Shown piece by piece: positions 26,087 to 34,633 of a stretch of 64,000 bases of DNA (its first letter is position 1; each line of letters opens with the position of its first letter). The stretch comes from CAYLJJ01 sp964384025 (GTDB lineage Bacteria; Myxococcota_A; Bradymonadia; UBA7976; UBA1532). The stretch covers positions 56,571-120,570 of the forward strand of contig CAYLJJ010000005.1 of assembly GCA_964384025.1 (NCBI GenBank), in the 5' to 3' direction. Both the position numbers and the translations under genes were made by a program. The notes beneath the pieces were generated by a model, which had not been told where the DNA came from, did not search any database, and worked only from the letters and a program-made list of their open reading frames with translations.

Positions 26087-26518
26087 ATGTCTACAGGACG
26101 TATATTGTTTGCAGGAGACCCTGCAATCGCTGAGCGCATAGAGAGTCATCTCGGCTCTCTACCCGGCAATCCAAAGCTTCTATCTGTCGAAGATGGTCAT
26201 CGAGCGGTTCTATTCTTCACGCGACTTATAAAAAATAGACACCCTCCTATCATGCTCGTGATCAGCGGAGAACTGAAGAAGATCAGTTCCAAGAGTGTCG
26301 GGAGAATTATTCGTACCATAGAAGAATCAATGGGCTCCCATCCTGTTCCAATACTCTTTCAACTTTCAGTCCCTTCAGAGGAAATAAAACCATTTTTAGG
26401 AACTCTGGGACGCTCAGTTCACCTTCATATGCCAAAAGGACAGGAGTTAGATGAAGTAAGCCGAAGATTGGTTAAAGCTACAGCTCGTGTGTTTAAGCAG
26501 ATTCGGAGCAGAGCATGA
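26087..26518 (+). CDS. Degenerate receiver-domain-like protein
   Basis: 143 residues from ATG 26087 (GGAG seven bases upstream). The fold pattern ILFAGDPAIAERIESHL ... PPIMLVISGELKKISS ... HPVPILFQLSVP ... HMPKGQELDEV follows the beta-alpha order of a response-regulator receiver, including a Lys before the last helix. The phospho-acceptor Asp position reads Ser (VISGEL), and the acidic pair is absent. It is therefore probably a phosphorylation-independent pseudo-receiver. Its stop overlaps the next ATG by 4 bp. Confidence 0.55.
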   Translation: MSTGRILFAGDPAIAERIESHLGSLPGNPKLLSVEDGHRAVLFFTRLIKNRHPPIMLVISGELKKISSKSVGRIIRTIEESMGSHPVPILFQLSVPSEEIKPFLGTLGRSVHLHMPKGQELDEVSRRLVKATARVFKQIRSRA

Positions 26519-27675
26519 AGCCCAGATTTTGTCCGAGCTGTGACCAGAAGCAGCCACTTCAAAGCATCAAAGAGCAACGGTTCATCATCTATTGTTGCCG
26601 TTTCTGCGGTCTGGGTCTTGGTGTTGAAGCAGATCCAGATCTCAATCAGAACTCGGTTTATGAAGGTCCCGCTCTAGCAAAGGTCAGCGTGATCCAGAGA
26701 CGCCTGGATCTCAGCCCTGCCATTGAAAAACCTGTCGCAGCCGATCCTCGCTCTAAAGGGCACAGAGACTCCACAGGGCCAGGGCCTAAGCAGAGAGTTT
26801 TGGAACCAGAGATCCTTGAAGAGCAGATCCCGACAGCAGAGATCGATGAAGAGGAATCTCTGGGAAAGTCTGAAGGTGACCCTGAACTTGCTTTGGAGAT
26901 CCCCAGCCTTGAAAGCCTGATGGTCTCTCAAGGGGGCACTTTTGAGAGTCCCGAAGAGCCTCTCTCTTCTAGGATCGCCGCTCAGGACAGCTCTGAGAAG
27001 CATGTCGCTGTTCTCAATGAGCGCCTTGATTTTGAAGAACCTCTTAAGGCTCCCGAGGAACTCAAGGAAGGCCTTGAGGCTCCCGAGGTTTTTGAGGAGC
27101 TTCTTGAAGCCCCTGAGGATCTAGAAGAGCCCCTTGAGGCCCCCGAGATCTTGGCTCCCAAAGAGCCTGAAGCAGCCCCCGAAGTTCCAGAGAAAGCGCA
27201 GGCAGAACAGCTCATCTTATCTCCAGAAGAGACCCTCCCTTCAGCTGATCGAGGCTTCAGCGCCATGGAGCGTCTGATCCTGGTTGAGGGCTCTGAGAGT
27301 TTGCGTCAGTCGAGCCGAGAGCTACTCAAAGAGAGGGGCCTTGCTCAGGAGATTTTGGAATATTCCACCGGGATCTCTCTTATTCAGGGTTTCAGCGACC
27401 TCCTTAAAGAGGAACGCCCCTCCAAGCTGATCATCATGGAACTGAACCTCTCTGATCTGGACGGCAAGGAGGTCGCCTTTGCGCTGCGTGCGATGGAAGC
27501 TGCTTATAAACGTAAGCGTTGTCCCATCCTCTTCTTCTCCGCTCCCAGCGACGCTTCAGGGCTTAAGCCCTACCTTAAAGAACTGGGGGGTGCCCGTCAT
27601 CTGCCCAAGCAGGGAACTGAAAATCTAGAGCTGGCTGAGTTGCTCGCCTCCACGGTGAGACGCTTTTTGGGTTAA
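26515..27675 (+). CDS. Zinc-ribbon protein with acidic repeats and pseudo-receiver domain
   Basis: A 386-residue protein. The N-terminal Cys pairs CPSCDQ and CCRFCG form a zinc ribbon. A long acidic linker has decamer-like repeats (~180-225: LEAPEVFEELLEAPEDLEEP). The C-terminal ~125 residues are receiver-like (LILVEGSESLRQSSRELL ... LIIMELNLSDLDG ... CPILFFSAPS ... LPKQG). At the phospho-acceptor position the sequence reads E (MELNLSD), a phosphomimetic-looking substitution. It is coupled to the preceding pseudo-receiver gene, and both follow the PATAN-like fusion protein. I infer cytoplasmic signalling or scaffold roles for that system. Confidence 0.6.
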   Translation: MKPRFCPSCDQKQPLQSIKEQRFIIYCCRFCGLGLGVEADPDLNQNSVYEGPALAKVSVIQRRLDLSPAIEKPVAADPRSKGHRDSTGPGPKQRVLEPEILEEQIPTAEIDEEESLGKSEGDPELALEIPSLESLMVSQGGTFESPEEPLSSRIAAQDSSEKHVAVLNERLDFEEPLKAPEELKEGLEAPEVFEELLEAPEDLEEPLEAPEILAPKEPEAAPEVPEKAQAEQLILSPEETLPSADRGFSAMERLILVEGSESLRQSSRELLKERGLAQEILEYSTGISLIQGFSDLLKEERPSKLIIMELNLSDLDGKEVAFALRAMEAAYKRKRCPILFFSAPSDASGLKPYLKELGGARHLPKQGTENLELAELLASTVRRFLG

Positions 27676-27734
27676 ACTCAAGTTATTGCTCCTCCACGTT
27701 CTTCAAAATATTCCAGTTGAAGTACAGATTTATT

Positions 27735-27763
27735 TTGCGCTTGGGTCGGCAGCTCATTACTAT
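27735..27763 (+). promoter_or_regulatory. Candidate promoter for the small exosortase-substrate-like gene
   Basis: TTGCGC (27735-27740), a 17-bp spacer, and TACTAT (27758-27763) make a plausible sigma-70-type promoter 33 bp before the ATG at 27797. It is followed by a strong AGGAGG (27787-27792). If used, the small protein would be made apart from, and probably at higher level than, its upstream neighbours. Confidence 0.4.
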
Positions 27764-27796
27764 GACCTCAACATAAAATTTTGTTTAGGAGGAGAT

Positions 27797-28000
27797 ATGT
27801 TCCGTAAGTTTCTAACACTCGCCGCCTTTGTCTCCGTTGCTCTCTTTGTCGGAGCAGCCTGGGCTGGTTCCTCCGGTGGACCTCCAGGGGGGGGTGGTGG
27901 TGAAGGTGGCACCGGTGCTGAGCCTGAGGTCCTCGCAATGATCCTCTTTAGTCTTATCCCTGGAGCTTTCTTCGCTCGCAAAGCCCTCAATAAAGACTGA
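27797..28000 (+). CDS. 67-residue secreted Gly-rich protein with PEP-CTERM-like tail
   Basis: ATG 27797 is preceded by AGGAGGAGAT, a very strong ribosome binding site. Residues 1-23 are a signal peptide (cleavage after AWA). Residues ~24-40 are Gly/Ser/Pro-rich (GGPPGGGGGEGGTG). Residues ~41-67 form a tripartite sorting signal: AEPEVL motif, hydrophobic stretch AMILFSLIPGAFFA, basic RKALNKD end. This matches the architecture of PEP-CTERM-type signals cut by exosortases, and an exosortase gene follows 103 bp downstream. If both ends are removed, only ~18 residues remain, so it may be a tiny surface peptide or a dedicated test-case substrate. The exact CTERM subfamily is not recognised. Confidence 0.7.
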   Translation: MFRKFLTLAAFVSVALFVGAAWAGSSGGPPGGGGGEGGTGAEPEVLAMILFSLIPGAFFARKALNKD

Positions 28001-28103
28001 ATTTCCCCCCTTGAGATGGGTGTAGTTGCTTCTCACACCTACGCTTGTTCAAACCCCGACTCCCAGCCAAAATGACCCTCCTTTAAAATCTCTGAGTTGA
28101 GCT

Positions 28104-28970
28104 ATGCCCAAGAGTTGGTCTCCTCTCTACTCCTTCTCAGTCCTGCTCTTGATGGGGCTGATCTTTCTCCCCAACCTCCTTTGGATTTTCGAAACTTGGT
28201 TTGGAGGGGTCCTTGGCGGAGCTGCAGCAGGACTCTTGACCCTGCCTCTCTGCCTCATCTTGAGCTATCTTGCCAGCCTGCGCCCCGCTTGGAAAGAGCA
28301 ACGGCCCCAGCGTAAGGGAGCAGAGCTGCTGCTCCTCCTGGCCTTGGGTGTTCAAATATCAAGCCTGCTTTGGGCACGAGGGCGCTGGGATGCGTTGATG
28401 ATCGGAGGGATCGCTGCTCCCTTCGCGGTCTGGGCTTGGATCTGGGGGAGCTGGGGAATGGGGATGGCTCGAGCCCTCAGTATGCCGATCTTCTTCTCTC
28501 TCTTCGCGCTGCCCTGGGAGCATTTTTTGCGGCGAAGCCTGGATCTGCGTCTCCAGATCTGGAGCACAGATTTGGCAGTCTTTCTGCTGCGACTCAGCGG
28601 CTATGCGGTGGAGTATTGGAATGAGTTCACCTTCTATACAGAGGAGTACTATGTCATCGTCAATGAGACCTGTAGTGGGATGAACATGCTGATCACCTTG
28701 AGTATGTACACCCTGCTCTTCACTTGGCTGGCGCAGCCCTTTATCTGGGATCGTCTTAAGATCATCTTGCTGATCTTCCCCATCGCGCTGCTGGCCAACG
28801 CCCTCAGGATCATGGCCATCTATCTCATGGGCTACTATGGCGGAAATGAGCTGGCTCAGGGATTTTGGCATACCGGCAGTGCCTATCTGATCTTCCTGCC
28901 TGTGTTCTGGCTCATCTATGCTGCCAATGAGCAGCTCAAGTCACGACGTCGGCGGGCTTCCGCCGAATGA
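28104..28970 (+). CDS. Exosortase/archaeosortase family transpeptidase
   Basis: A 288-residue multi-pass membrane protein with the exosortase catalytic triad in family motifs: Cys190 in NETCSGMN, Arg235 in ANALRIM, His256 in FWHTGSAY. Exosortases cleave C-terminal sorting signals such as PEP-CTERM and pass the protein to the cell surface. No C-terminal accessory domain (such as EpsI) is fused. The adjacent 67-residue gene is the obvious substrate. The 3' end overlaps the convergent lnt gene by 35 bp. Confidence 0.9.
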   Translation: MPKSWSPLYSFSVLLLMGLIFLPNLLWIFETWFGGVLGGAAAGLLTLPLCLILSYLASLRPAWKEQRPQRKGAELLLLLALGVQISSLLWARGRWDALMIGGIAAPFAVWAWIWGSWGMGMARALSMPIFFSLFALPWEHFLRRSLDLRLQIWSTDLAVFLLRLSGYAVEYWNEFTFYTEEYYVIVNETCSGMNMLITLSMYTLLFTWLAQPFIWDRLKIILLIFPIALLANALRIMAIYLMGYYGGNELAQGFWHTGSAYLIFLPVFWLIYAANEQLKSRRRRASAE

Positions 28971-30372
28971 AGATCAGGAGCAAGAGCAGCGCGACGCAGG
29001 CCATCCACCAATCCCCCCAGCGGGTGTAGAGGGTCTGCTCCTCTCTAAGCCGTGCCTCTCCCAGAAGAAGCCCTGGCTCAAAGATTCCCAAACGGGTCTG
29101 GATCTGACCCCGGGGATTGATGAGGGCGCTGATGCCTGCTTGCCCCACCCTGAGCAGCCAACGACCATTCTCCAACGCACGGATGATCGCTCTATGGGTC
29201 ATATGTCGAGTGATGGGAGAGCGACCAAAACCTGCGTCATTGCTCATCACCACTAAGAGCTGAGCGCCCTCTTGGCTGAGAGTTCGCGCAGAGTCTGGGT
29301 AGACAGACTCCAGGCAGATCATCACCCCGATGAGGCCCAGGGGAGTTTGAAGGGGCCTCCAGCGTTCACCAGGGCTCAGATGTGCTTCTGTGCGGGGCAC
29401 CAAGCGGACCTTCGCATATTCATCGATCACCTCTCCCTGATAAACAGCGGCGGCCAAGTTAAAATGTTTGCCCTGCTGATCCTCCTTGAGGAGCCCAGCG
29501 ATGAGGGTGCTGTGCATTCCCCTCTGTGGAAAGAGGCGGGCCTGAAGTTCAGGCTCTTTGAGGACTGGCGCTCGCACCGCTGTCTCTGGCCAGACCACAA
29601 GCTCGCTTCCCCGAGCATAGGCTCGCTGACTCAGCGCTTCATAACTGCGCACGATATCTCTCATCGCGGCGGGATCAGCTCGGGCGTTGCTGTATTGAGC
29701 ATTGGCGAGACCCCCCTGGACTCCAGCAACGCTTAGGCGCTTATCTCCCAGCTCGGGCGGAGAGAAGATCCCTGGGAGCCCCAAGCTCAAGCTGAGCAAC
29801 CCCAAGATGAGAGCTACTCTGCGTTGTCGTCGATCCCCAAAGAAGAGATGAAAGAGAAGGCTCTGAACCAGGGCGATCAAGCTGCTTACCCCCAAGCCTC
29901 CTGTCCAGGGGGCGAGGGCGAGCCAGGGGCTGAGCCAGCTCACCTCAGCGATACAGCCCACATAGCTGGCAGGCATCGCCAGAGGGCCTATGGTGCGGAT
30001 CCACTCTGTGAGGGTCCAGATCAGCGCAGGCAGAGCAACATCAGCCCAAGGACCTGAGCGGCCATAGGCCAGCCGCAGCAGCAGAGCATAAAGGAGCATC
30101 TGGCTGGCAGTGTAAGACGCGAAACCCCAGAAGATGAGCGCACCGTAGTTGAGGATCCCATAGATATGTAGGCCCCCGATAAAGCCCACCAATCCGCTCA
30201 GGGCGGCGCTCTCTAGAGCACTCTGGCTGCTCATCAAAGCGATAAACAGGGGGATATTGGCGATCAGCGCCACCGGACCATAGAAGATAAAGGCGATCCC
30301 GTTGAGGACCCCCGCGCAGGCAGCCAGACCCCAGCGCGTAGGAGCACTGAGTTTGAGTGCTCCAAGCTTCAC
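28936..30372 (-). CDS. lnt: Apolipoprotein N-acyltransferase
   Basis: A 478-residue protein with six or more N-terminal TM segments followed by a carbon-nitrogen hydrolase domain. Catalytic residues are in VVWPETA (Glu), EYAKVRLVP (Lys) and MICLESVYP (Cys), the E-K-C triad of Lnt. A C-terminal TM follows. Lnt adds the third acyl chain to lipoproteins in the inner membrane, in keeping with the many lipoproteins in this window. It is last in a leftward operon (kinase, small membrane protein, lnt) with 4-bp overlap to the preceding gene. Confidence 0.93.
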   Translation of the reverse strand: MKLGALKLSAPTRWGLAACAGVLNGIAFIFYGPVALIANIPLFIALMSSQSALESAALSGLVGFIGGLHIYGILNYGALIFWGFASYTASQMLLYALLLRLAYGRSGPWADVALPALIWTLTEWIRTIGPLAMPASYVGCIAEVSWLSPWLALAPWTGGLGVSSLIALVQSLLFHLFFGDRRQRRVALILGLLSLSLGLPGIFSPPELGDKRLSVAGVQGGLANAQYSNARADPAAMRDIVRSYEALSQRAYARGSELVVWPETAVRAPVLKEPELQARLFPQRGMHSTLIAGLLKEDQQGKHFNLAAAVYQGEVIDEYAKVRLVPRTEAHLSPGERWRPLQTPLGLIGVMICLESVYPDSARTLSQEGAQLLVVMSNDAGFGRSPITRHMTHRAIIRALENGRWLLRVGQAGISALINPRGQIQTRLGIFEPGLLLGEARLREEQTLYTRWGDWWMACVALLLLLIFIRRKPADVVT

Positions 30373-30881
30373 CAGGGGGCCTCCTTTGCGTTAAAGAGGA
30401 TCAGCGCAGGCCGCTCCTGTAGCACCCTCTCCTTCAAGAAGATCAAACCTCTCTGGGGATCAAAGACCACAGGGCGCCCAAGGTAAAGGGAGATCAACAG
30501 CCAGGGGCCGCCTGCAGTAAAGATCAGGCGGGGATGAAGGCCTCGACCCAAGCCATGGCCCAGCCGACTCTCCAGTCCATATCGCTCAAGGAGCTGTGCC
30601 CAGGCCTGTGGATCTTTAGGAAGAGGGCCTGAGTGGAGCAGAGCTGAACTCCCTGGACGATAACGACTGAGCAGCTCCTCTAAGAGATCTCCTGGGCGGG
30701 GATCGAGGAGCCAACCCTCTGAGAGCGCATGGGGCCTCTCATAGCTGCGAAAGAGTCCCTCAACCTTATACTCTTCGTTCAGCTCCTGGTAGGCGTGGGG
30801 GAGCAGCCAGAGAGCGTAGGCGCTGGTTAGGAGCCAAAGAAACAGGGAGAGCTTACAGCTTCTCTGTTTAAGAGAAATCAT
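30369..30881 (-). CDS. Single-TM protein of unknown function
   Basis: A 170-residue protein with an N-terminal TM (LSLFLWLLTSAYALWLLPHAY), then a mixed alpha/beta periplasmic domain (PGDLLEELLSRYRPGSSALLH, GGPWLLISLYLGRPVVFDP). It overlaps the kinase gene by 14 bp and lnt by 4 bp, so it is translated within the kinase-lnt operon. No family recognised. It may be a partner or regulator of Lnt or of the kinase. Confidence 0.6.
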   Translation of the reverse strand: MISLKQRSCKLSLFLWLLTSAYALWLLPHAYQELNEEYKVEGLFRSYERPHALSEGWLLDPRPGDLLEELLSRYRPGSSALLHSGPLPKDPQAWAQLLERYGLESRLGHGLGRGLHPRLIFTAGGPWLLISLYLGRPVVFDPQRGLIFLKERVLQERPALILFNAKEAPW

Positions 30882-33555
30882 AAGCCAACCTAAAGCCGAT
30901 AGAGACGGAAACAGAGTCAGGGGAGATCAGCTGCCTTGAGGCTGCCTGAGCGAAGAGATCCAGGTGATTCCAACTGCCCCCCTTGACCACTCGTTCCTGA
31001 GCGCCCTCAGCCCAATCTGCGGAGATGCTACTCTCAGTCCAGTCTGAGACACCCCCAGCCAGATCCATTACTCCGAAGGGGCTGCGATCTTGGGGGAAGC
31101 TTCCGCAGGCCTCTAAGCGTGCAGGGCCGGGACGAGATTGAGCACACATACAGTAGGTTGGCACCCACTCTTGACCCCAAGGAAAATGCCGTCGATCAGC
31201 GCCTCGAGCGGCGACCTCCCACTCCAACTCTCCAGGCAGGCGGTAGGGCAGCTGATCTCGCGCTCCTCTCCAAGCACAGTAAGCCAGGGCATCGGCGTAG
31301 TTGATCCCAAAGATGGGCCAGTTTGGATCCCAGATCAGGCCCGCTGGATCTGAAGCGGGGATAGAAAATCTACCCTTCTGCTCTACAAAGAGCCCTGCCC
31401 CTCCTGGGAAGAGTCTGGGCATACGCTGTCGAGCCACCTGAAGATCCAGACCTGCGCTTTCATTGAGAAACTCTAAATATTGGCGACAGCTCACTGGGAG
31501 CCGCGCGATACAGAGATCTTGAAGCCTGATCTTCTGAGCAGGAAGAGAGAGAGCAGCCTTCGCTGAGCCCCCAACAGGGAATTCGCCCCCTGGAATATAG
31601 ACGAAGCCAGGGCGCACCGCCTCAGGGCTGCGCAGCCTAAGCTTTAAAGAAAAATCTGTTAGGCGCTCTAGATGAACGGGGATCTGCGTATCTCTCAAAC
31701 CTGGAAGCCTAAGGACCAGGAGATAGCTGCCCATCGCCAGGGGATCGACTCGCGTTGGAGTATGACCCAAAACCCTCGCTTGGCTGGGGCTGAGGATCTT
31801 GTCACGCTCTTCATAGCTAAAAAGGACCGCCTGAGCCCCAGGAGGATCTGTCTCGATGCTCAGACGGCCATCTCCTCTTAGAGGGCGGGCATAGCTCTTT
31901 AATCCCAGCTTCTCTAAAAGGGTCTTGTAGTGGATCGCAGCACCTCGATCTCCCTGCCGCTCTGCTTGAAGGAAGGCGCTCCAATAGAGTTTGCTCAAAG
32001 CCTTCTTGGGGCTCTTTGCTCCCCCTGAGTGGTTTAGAGCCAGACGAGAAGCATGGAGCGCGAGGGTAAACGCCTCCTCTTTGCTGCGGCGCCTCTGATA
32101 GAGCTGATCTTTGAGCGCCCAGAGGGGTCTGCGTCGCTCAATCCCATCCCAGGGAGCACGCTCCATCTCTTCCTGTTCGACCTTCGCCTCCAGAGTGAGG
32201 GTCTCCGCCTCTAAGCGCTCATAATCTTGGATATGCCTCTGGGCCTCCTCCAGCTGTCGCCGCACCAGAGCGCTGCGACGCTCTTGCTCTAGAGCACCAT
32301 CGAGGTAGCTCTGTAAGGAGTCATGCAGCTCCATCACGGTGGAGAAGCGGGCCTCGGGATCGATCTGTAAACAGCACAGGCAGATACGCTCTAGAGCTTC
32401 AGGGATGCTTCGATCGGGGCTTCGCTCTCGGGGTGTTTGAAGCGGCTCCTGGAGCATCTGTTTGAGGAGCAGGGGAAGATCTTGACCAGACCAGGGTGCC
32501 TGGAGGCTCAAGATCTCGTAGAGGATCGCTCCCAGGCTGAAGATGTCACTGCGACCATCGATCTCATCCAGCTGCCCTAAGGCCAACTCAGGGGGCATAT
32601 AGCCAGGGGTCCCGATCACCTCTCCATGACGAGTAGCCCAGTAGCGGAGCCCCTCTCGATGGCTCTTGACGCGATCTTGCTTTCCTCTCTCCATGATCTT
32701 GGCGAGGCCCCAATCCATCACCAGCACCTCTCCAAAGTCCCCAAACATGATGTTGGAGGGCTTCAGGTCCCGATGAACTACGCTGCGGCTGTGTGCGTAG
32801 GCGATGGCCATACAGATCTGCTGGAAGGCGTGTAGCAGCCTGCTCTGTGGAAAGCAGCGCAGCATCTCCTCTTTCCCTCTCCGGTGGCCTTTGAGGATCT
32901 CTCTCAGAGTGCGTCCGCGCACCCGCTTCATGCTGAAGTAGAGTTGCCCATCCTCTAAACAGCCGAGATCATAAACGGGGACGATGTTGGGATGTTGCAG
33001 CTGTCCGGTGATTTGAGCCTCCTCCGTAAAGCGGAGTTGAAGCCCCAGTTGCTCCTCTGCGCCCCGGATGAGCAGCTTGATGGCGACAGGGCGACGAAGG
33101 TTTTCATCCTCTGCCTCCATGACACGGCCCATCCCTCCTCGAGCCAACTCTGAACCAAAGCGATAACGTTCTGAGCCTTCAAAGAGCTGAGGTAGGATCG
33201 CTTGGCGTCGTCGTTGAAACTCTTCAAGTTCGATCTCGTGCGCCACCTGAGCCTCTGCCTGGGCATCCGCTGTACGAGTCTGAGGGGTGATGGAGTCAGG
33301 CTCCAGAAGGGAGGCGATGGAGGGCGGGAGTTGCCGTGGGGTCTCCTCCTCTTTTAGAACAGTTTTGGACTCAGCGGGGCTGAGCAGCTCCTCCAAGAAC
33401 CCTGAGAGTTGTTGAGGGCTGAGCAGCTTCATCTCTAGGAGGAGAGTGGAGATGGGCTGCCCGCTTTCTTTAGCTTGAGCCTTCAGCTCCTCTAAGAGTT
33501 TTGAAGAGATGCGATGTTCAGCTCTGAGCTTAAGGAGGAGGCGGTGTTCATCCAT
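30868..33555 (-). CDS. Ser/Thr protein kinase with PEGA-like and formylglycine-enzyme-type (SUMF1) domains
   Basis: An 895-residue protein. N-terminal ~50 residues resemble a PilZ/GspE-N-like helical unit. The kinase domain (~130-410) has glycine loop ELARGGMGRVM, VAIK lysine, HRDLKPSNIMFG, DWGLAK (DFG equivalent) and GTPGYMPPE. A coiled coil follows, then a PEGA-like segment (RLSIETDPPGAQAVLFSYEE), and a C-terminal SUMF1/FGE domain (~650-895, FVYIPGGEFPVGG ... VVKGGSWNH ... SIGFRLAYD). In bacteria such fusions are often signalling proteins where the FGE-like domain is a sensor or C-type-lectin-like binder. No TM is obvious, so it is probably cytoplasmic. First gene of the lnt operon. Confidence 0.88.
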   Translation of the reverse strand: MDEHRLLLKLRAEHRISSKLLEELKAQAKESGQPISTLLLEMKLLSPQQLSGFLEELLSPAESKTVLKEEETPRQLPPSIASLLEPDSITPQTRTADAQAEAQVAHEIELEEFQRRRQAILPQLFEGSERYRFGSELARGGMGRVMEAEDENLRRPVAIKLLIRGAEEQLGLQLRFTEEAQITGQLQHPNIVPVYDLGCLEDGQLYFSMKRVRGRTLREILKGHRRGKEEMLRCFPQSRLLHAFQQICMAIAYAHSRSVVHRDLKPSNIMFGDFGEVLVMDWGLAKIMERGKQDRVKSHREGLRYWATRHGEVIGTPGYMPPELALGQLDEIDGRSDIFSLGAILYEILSLQAPWSGQDLPLLLKQMLQEPLQTPRERSPDRSIPEALERICLCCLQIDPEARFSTVMELHDSLQSYLDGALEQERRSALVRRQLEEAQRHIQDYERLEAETLTLEAKVEQEEMERAPWDGIERRRPLWALKDQLYQRRRSKEEAFTLALHASRLALNHSGGAKSPKKALSKLYWSAFLQAERQGDRGAAIHYKTLLEKLGLKSYARPLRGDGRLSIETDPPGAQAVLFSYEERDKILSPSQARVLGHTPTRVDPLAMGSYLLVLRLPGLRDTQIPVHLERLTDFSLKLRLRSPEAVRPGFVYIPGGEFPVGGSAKAALSLPAQKIRLQDLCIARLPVSCRQYLEFLNESAGLDLQVARQRMPRLFPGGAGLFVEQKGRFSIPASDPAGLIWDPNWPIFGINYADALAYCAWRGARDQLPYRLPGELEWEVAARGADRRHFPWGQEWVPTYCMCAQSRPGPARLEACGSFPQDRSPFGVMDLAGGVSDWTESSISADWAEGAQERVVKGGSWNHLDLFAQAASRQLISPDSVSVSIGFRLAYDFS

Positions 33556-33624
33556 CCCCTGAGAGGGTACATCCTCAGAGTTCCCTGGACCAGATTTTAC
33601 GACCGAAAGAAAATGAGGAGAGAT

Positions 33625-34584
33625 ATGCAGGGATATTTTACACAGAGCAGTTTTGTCCTCTGCAGGAGCGCTCCAGCTCTAGAGGCTCTGAGCCGAGCCC
33701 TTGAGGGCTTTAATCTCTTGGGGAGGCTTCAGCCTCCTGAGGAGGAGAGCCACTGGGCCTTTGGAGGACAAGCCCTGGTTTTGGAGATGGAGAGCGCTGA
33801 AGCGCGGATGATCATCGATGTGATCGACAGGATCTATCCAGATCAGATGGGAGATCCCTCTAACGCTAAAGAACTCTTCGAAGCTTGGACTCAGGGCGCT
33901 TTTGGCCCTGGTGTTTTCCCTGGAAACTTGCGTCGCGCAGCGCAGCAGGTCTGGAGCTGGAAAGAGGGGGCAGAGCATGCGCGGGATCATCGCGCCTTTG
34001 TACGCCTGAGATGCAGCCGCTTGGCGCCTGAAGGGGAGAAGATCGAGTTGGGAGATCCCAGCGAGGAGCTGCTCTCTCTGACCCAGGTCGCGGCGGCGAT
34101 CCTCGAGGGGTTGGAGGAGGCCCTCTGCCTCTTTAACCCCAACGGAGAGGTGCTCCGCTCCCTAGAGCAGATCGACGCGGCCCTGATCTGGTCGCAAAGA
34201 GAGCAGCGCCCTCCACTGGAGTTGTGGTGCAACCTCCGTGCAGGGAAGCTGGATCCTTTAGGTGATTGGGGCTTTATGGACTGTCTGGGTTTGGGTCAAC
34301 TGGGGCTCCCAGATATCGAACTCTGTCTCCCTGGAGCGGAGACCGACTTTGGGCGCCTAGACCCCTTCATTCGCGCTCTGATGGAGTATCTTCTTGAGCA
34401 GGGGGGCGAGATCCTGAAGTCGGGACACAGCTTGGAGGATCCTGAGGGTCGCGTTTGGAGAGTGCTGCGTCCTCAAGAGGGTTTGATGGCGCCTCCTCGG
34501 CCAATGATCCGCCTCTACCCTGAGGAGGCTCAGATCCCCGAGGGCTTCCTCTGGGAGGAGCGCCCCCGAGAGATTCAGCCTTAG
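33625..34584 (+). CDS. DUF4261-like protein
   Basis: 319 residues from ATG 33625, preceded by GAGGAGAGAT. A longer frame opens at ATG 33514 but overlaps the divergent kinase start and lacks a good ribosome site. The C-terminal part (WGFMDCLGLGQLGLPDIEL ... FIRALMEYLLEQGGEILKSGHSLED) resembles DUF4261, a family of unknown function that has been seen near secretion or immunity genes. No signal peptide, so cytoplasmic. It is divergent from the kinase operon and followed by the paralogous lipoprotein pair. Confidence 0.6.
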   Translation: MQGYFTQSSFVLCRSAPALEALSRALEGFNLLGRLQPPEEESHWAFGGQALVLEMESAEARMIIDVIDRIYPDQMGDPSNAKELFEAWTQGAFGPGVFPGNLRRAAQQVWSWKEGAEHARDHRAFVRLRCSRLAPEGEKIELGDPSEELLSLTQVAAAILEGLEEALCLFNPNGEVLRSLEQIDAALIWSQREQRPPLELWCNLRAGKLDPLGDWGFMDCLGLGQLGLPDIELCLPGAETDFGRLDPFIRALMEYLLEQGGEILKSGHSLEDPEGRVWRVLRPQEGLMAPPRPMIRLYPEEAQIPEGFLWEERPREIQP

Positions 34585-34633
34585 AACAGCAAGTCAGGTC
34601 TGTTAAGCTGGGGCTCAATATACAGGGACCACC

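Noticed and set aside
33514..33624. N-terminal extension of the DUF4261-like gene starting at ATG 33514
   Set aside because: It overlaps the start of the divergent kinase gene and has no ribosome site. ATG 33625 has GAGGAGAGAT in front.
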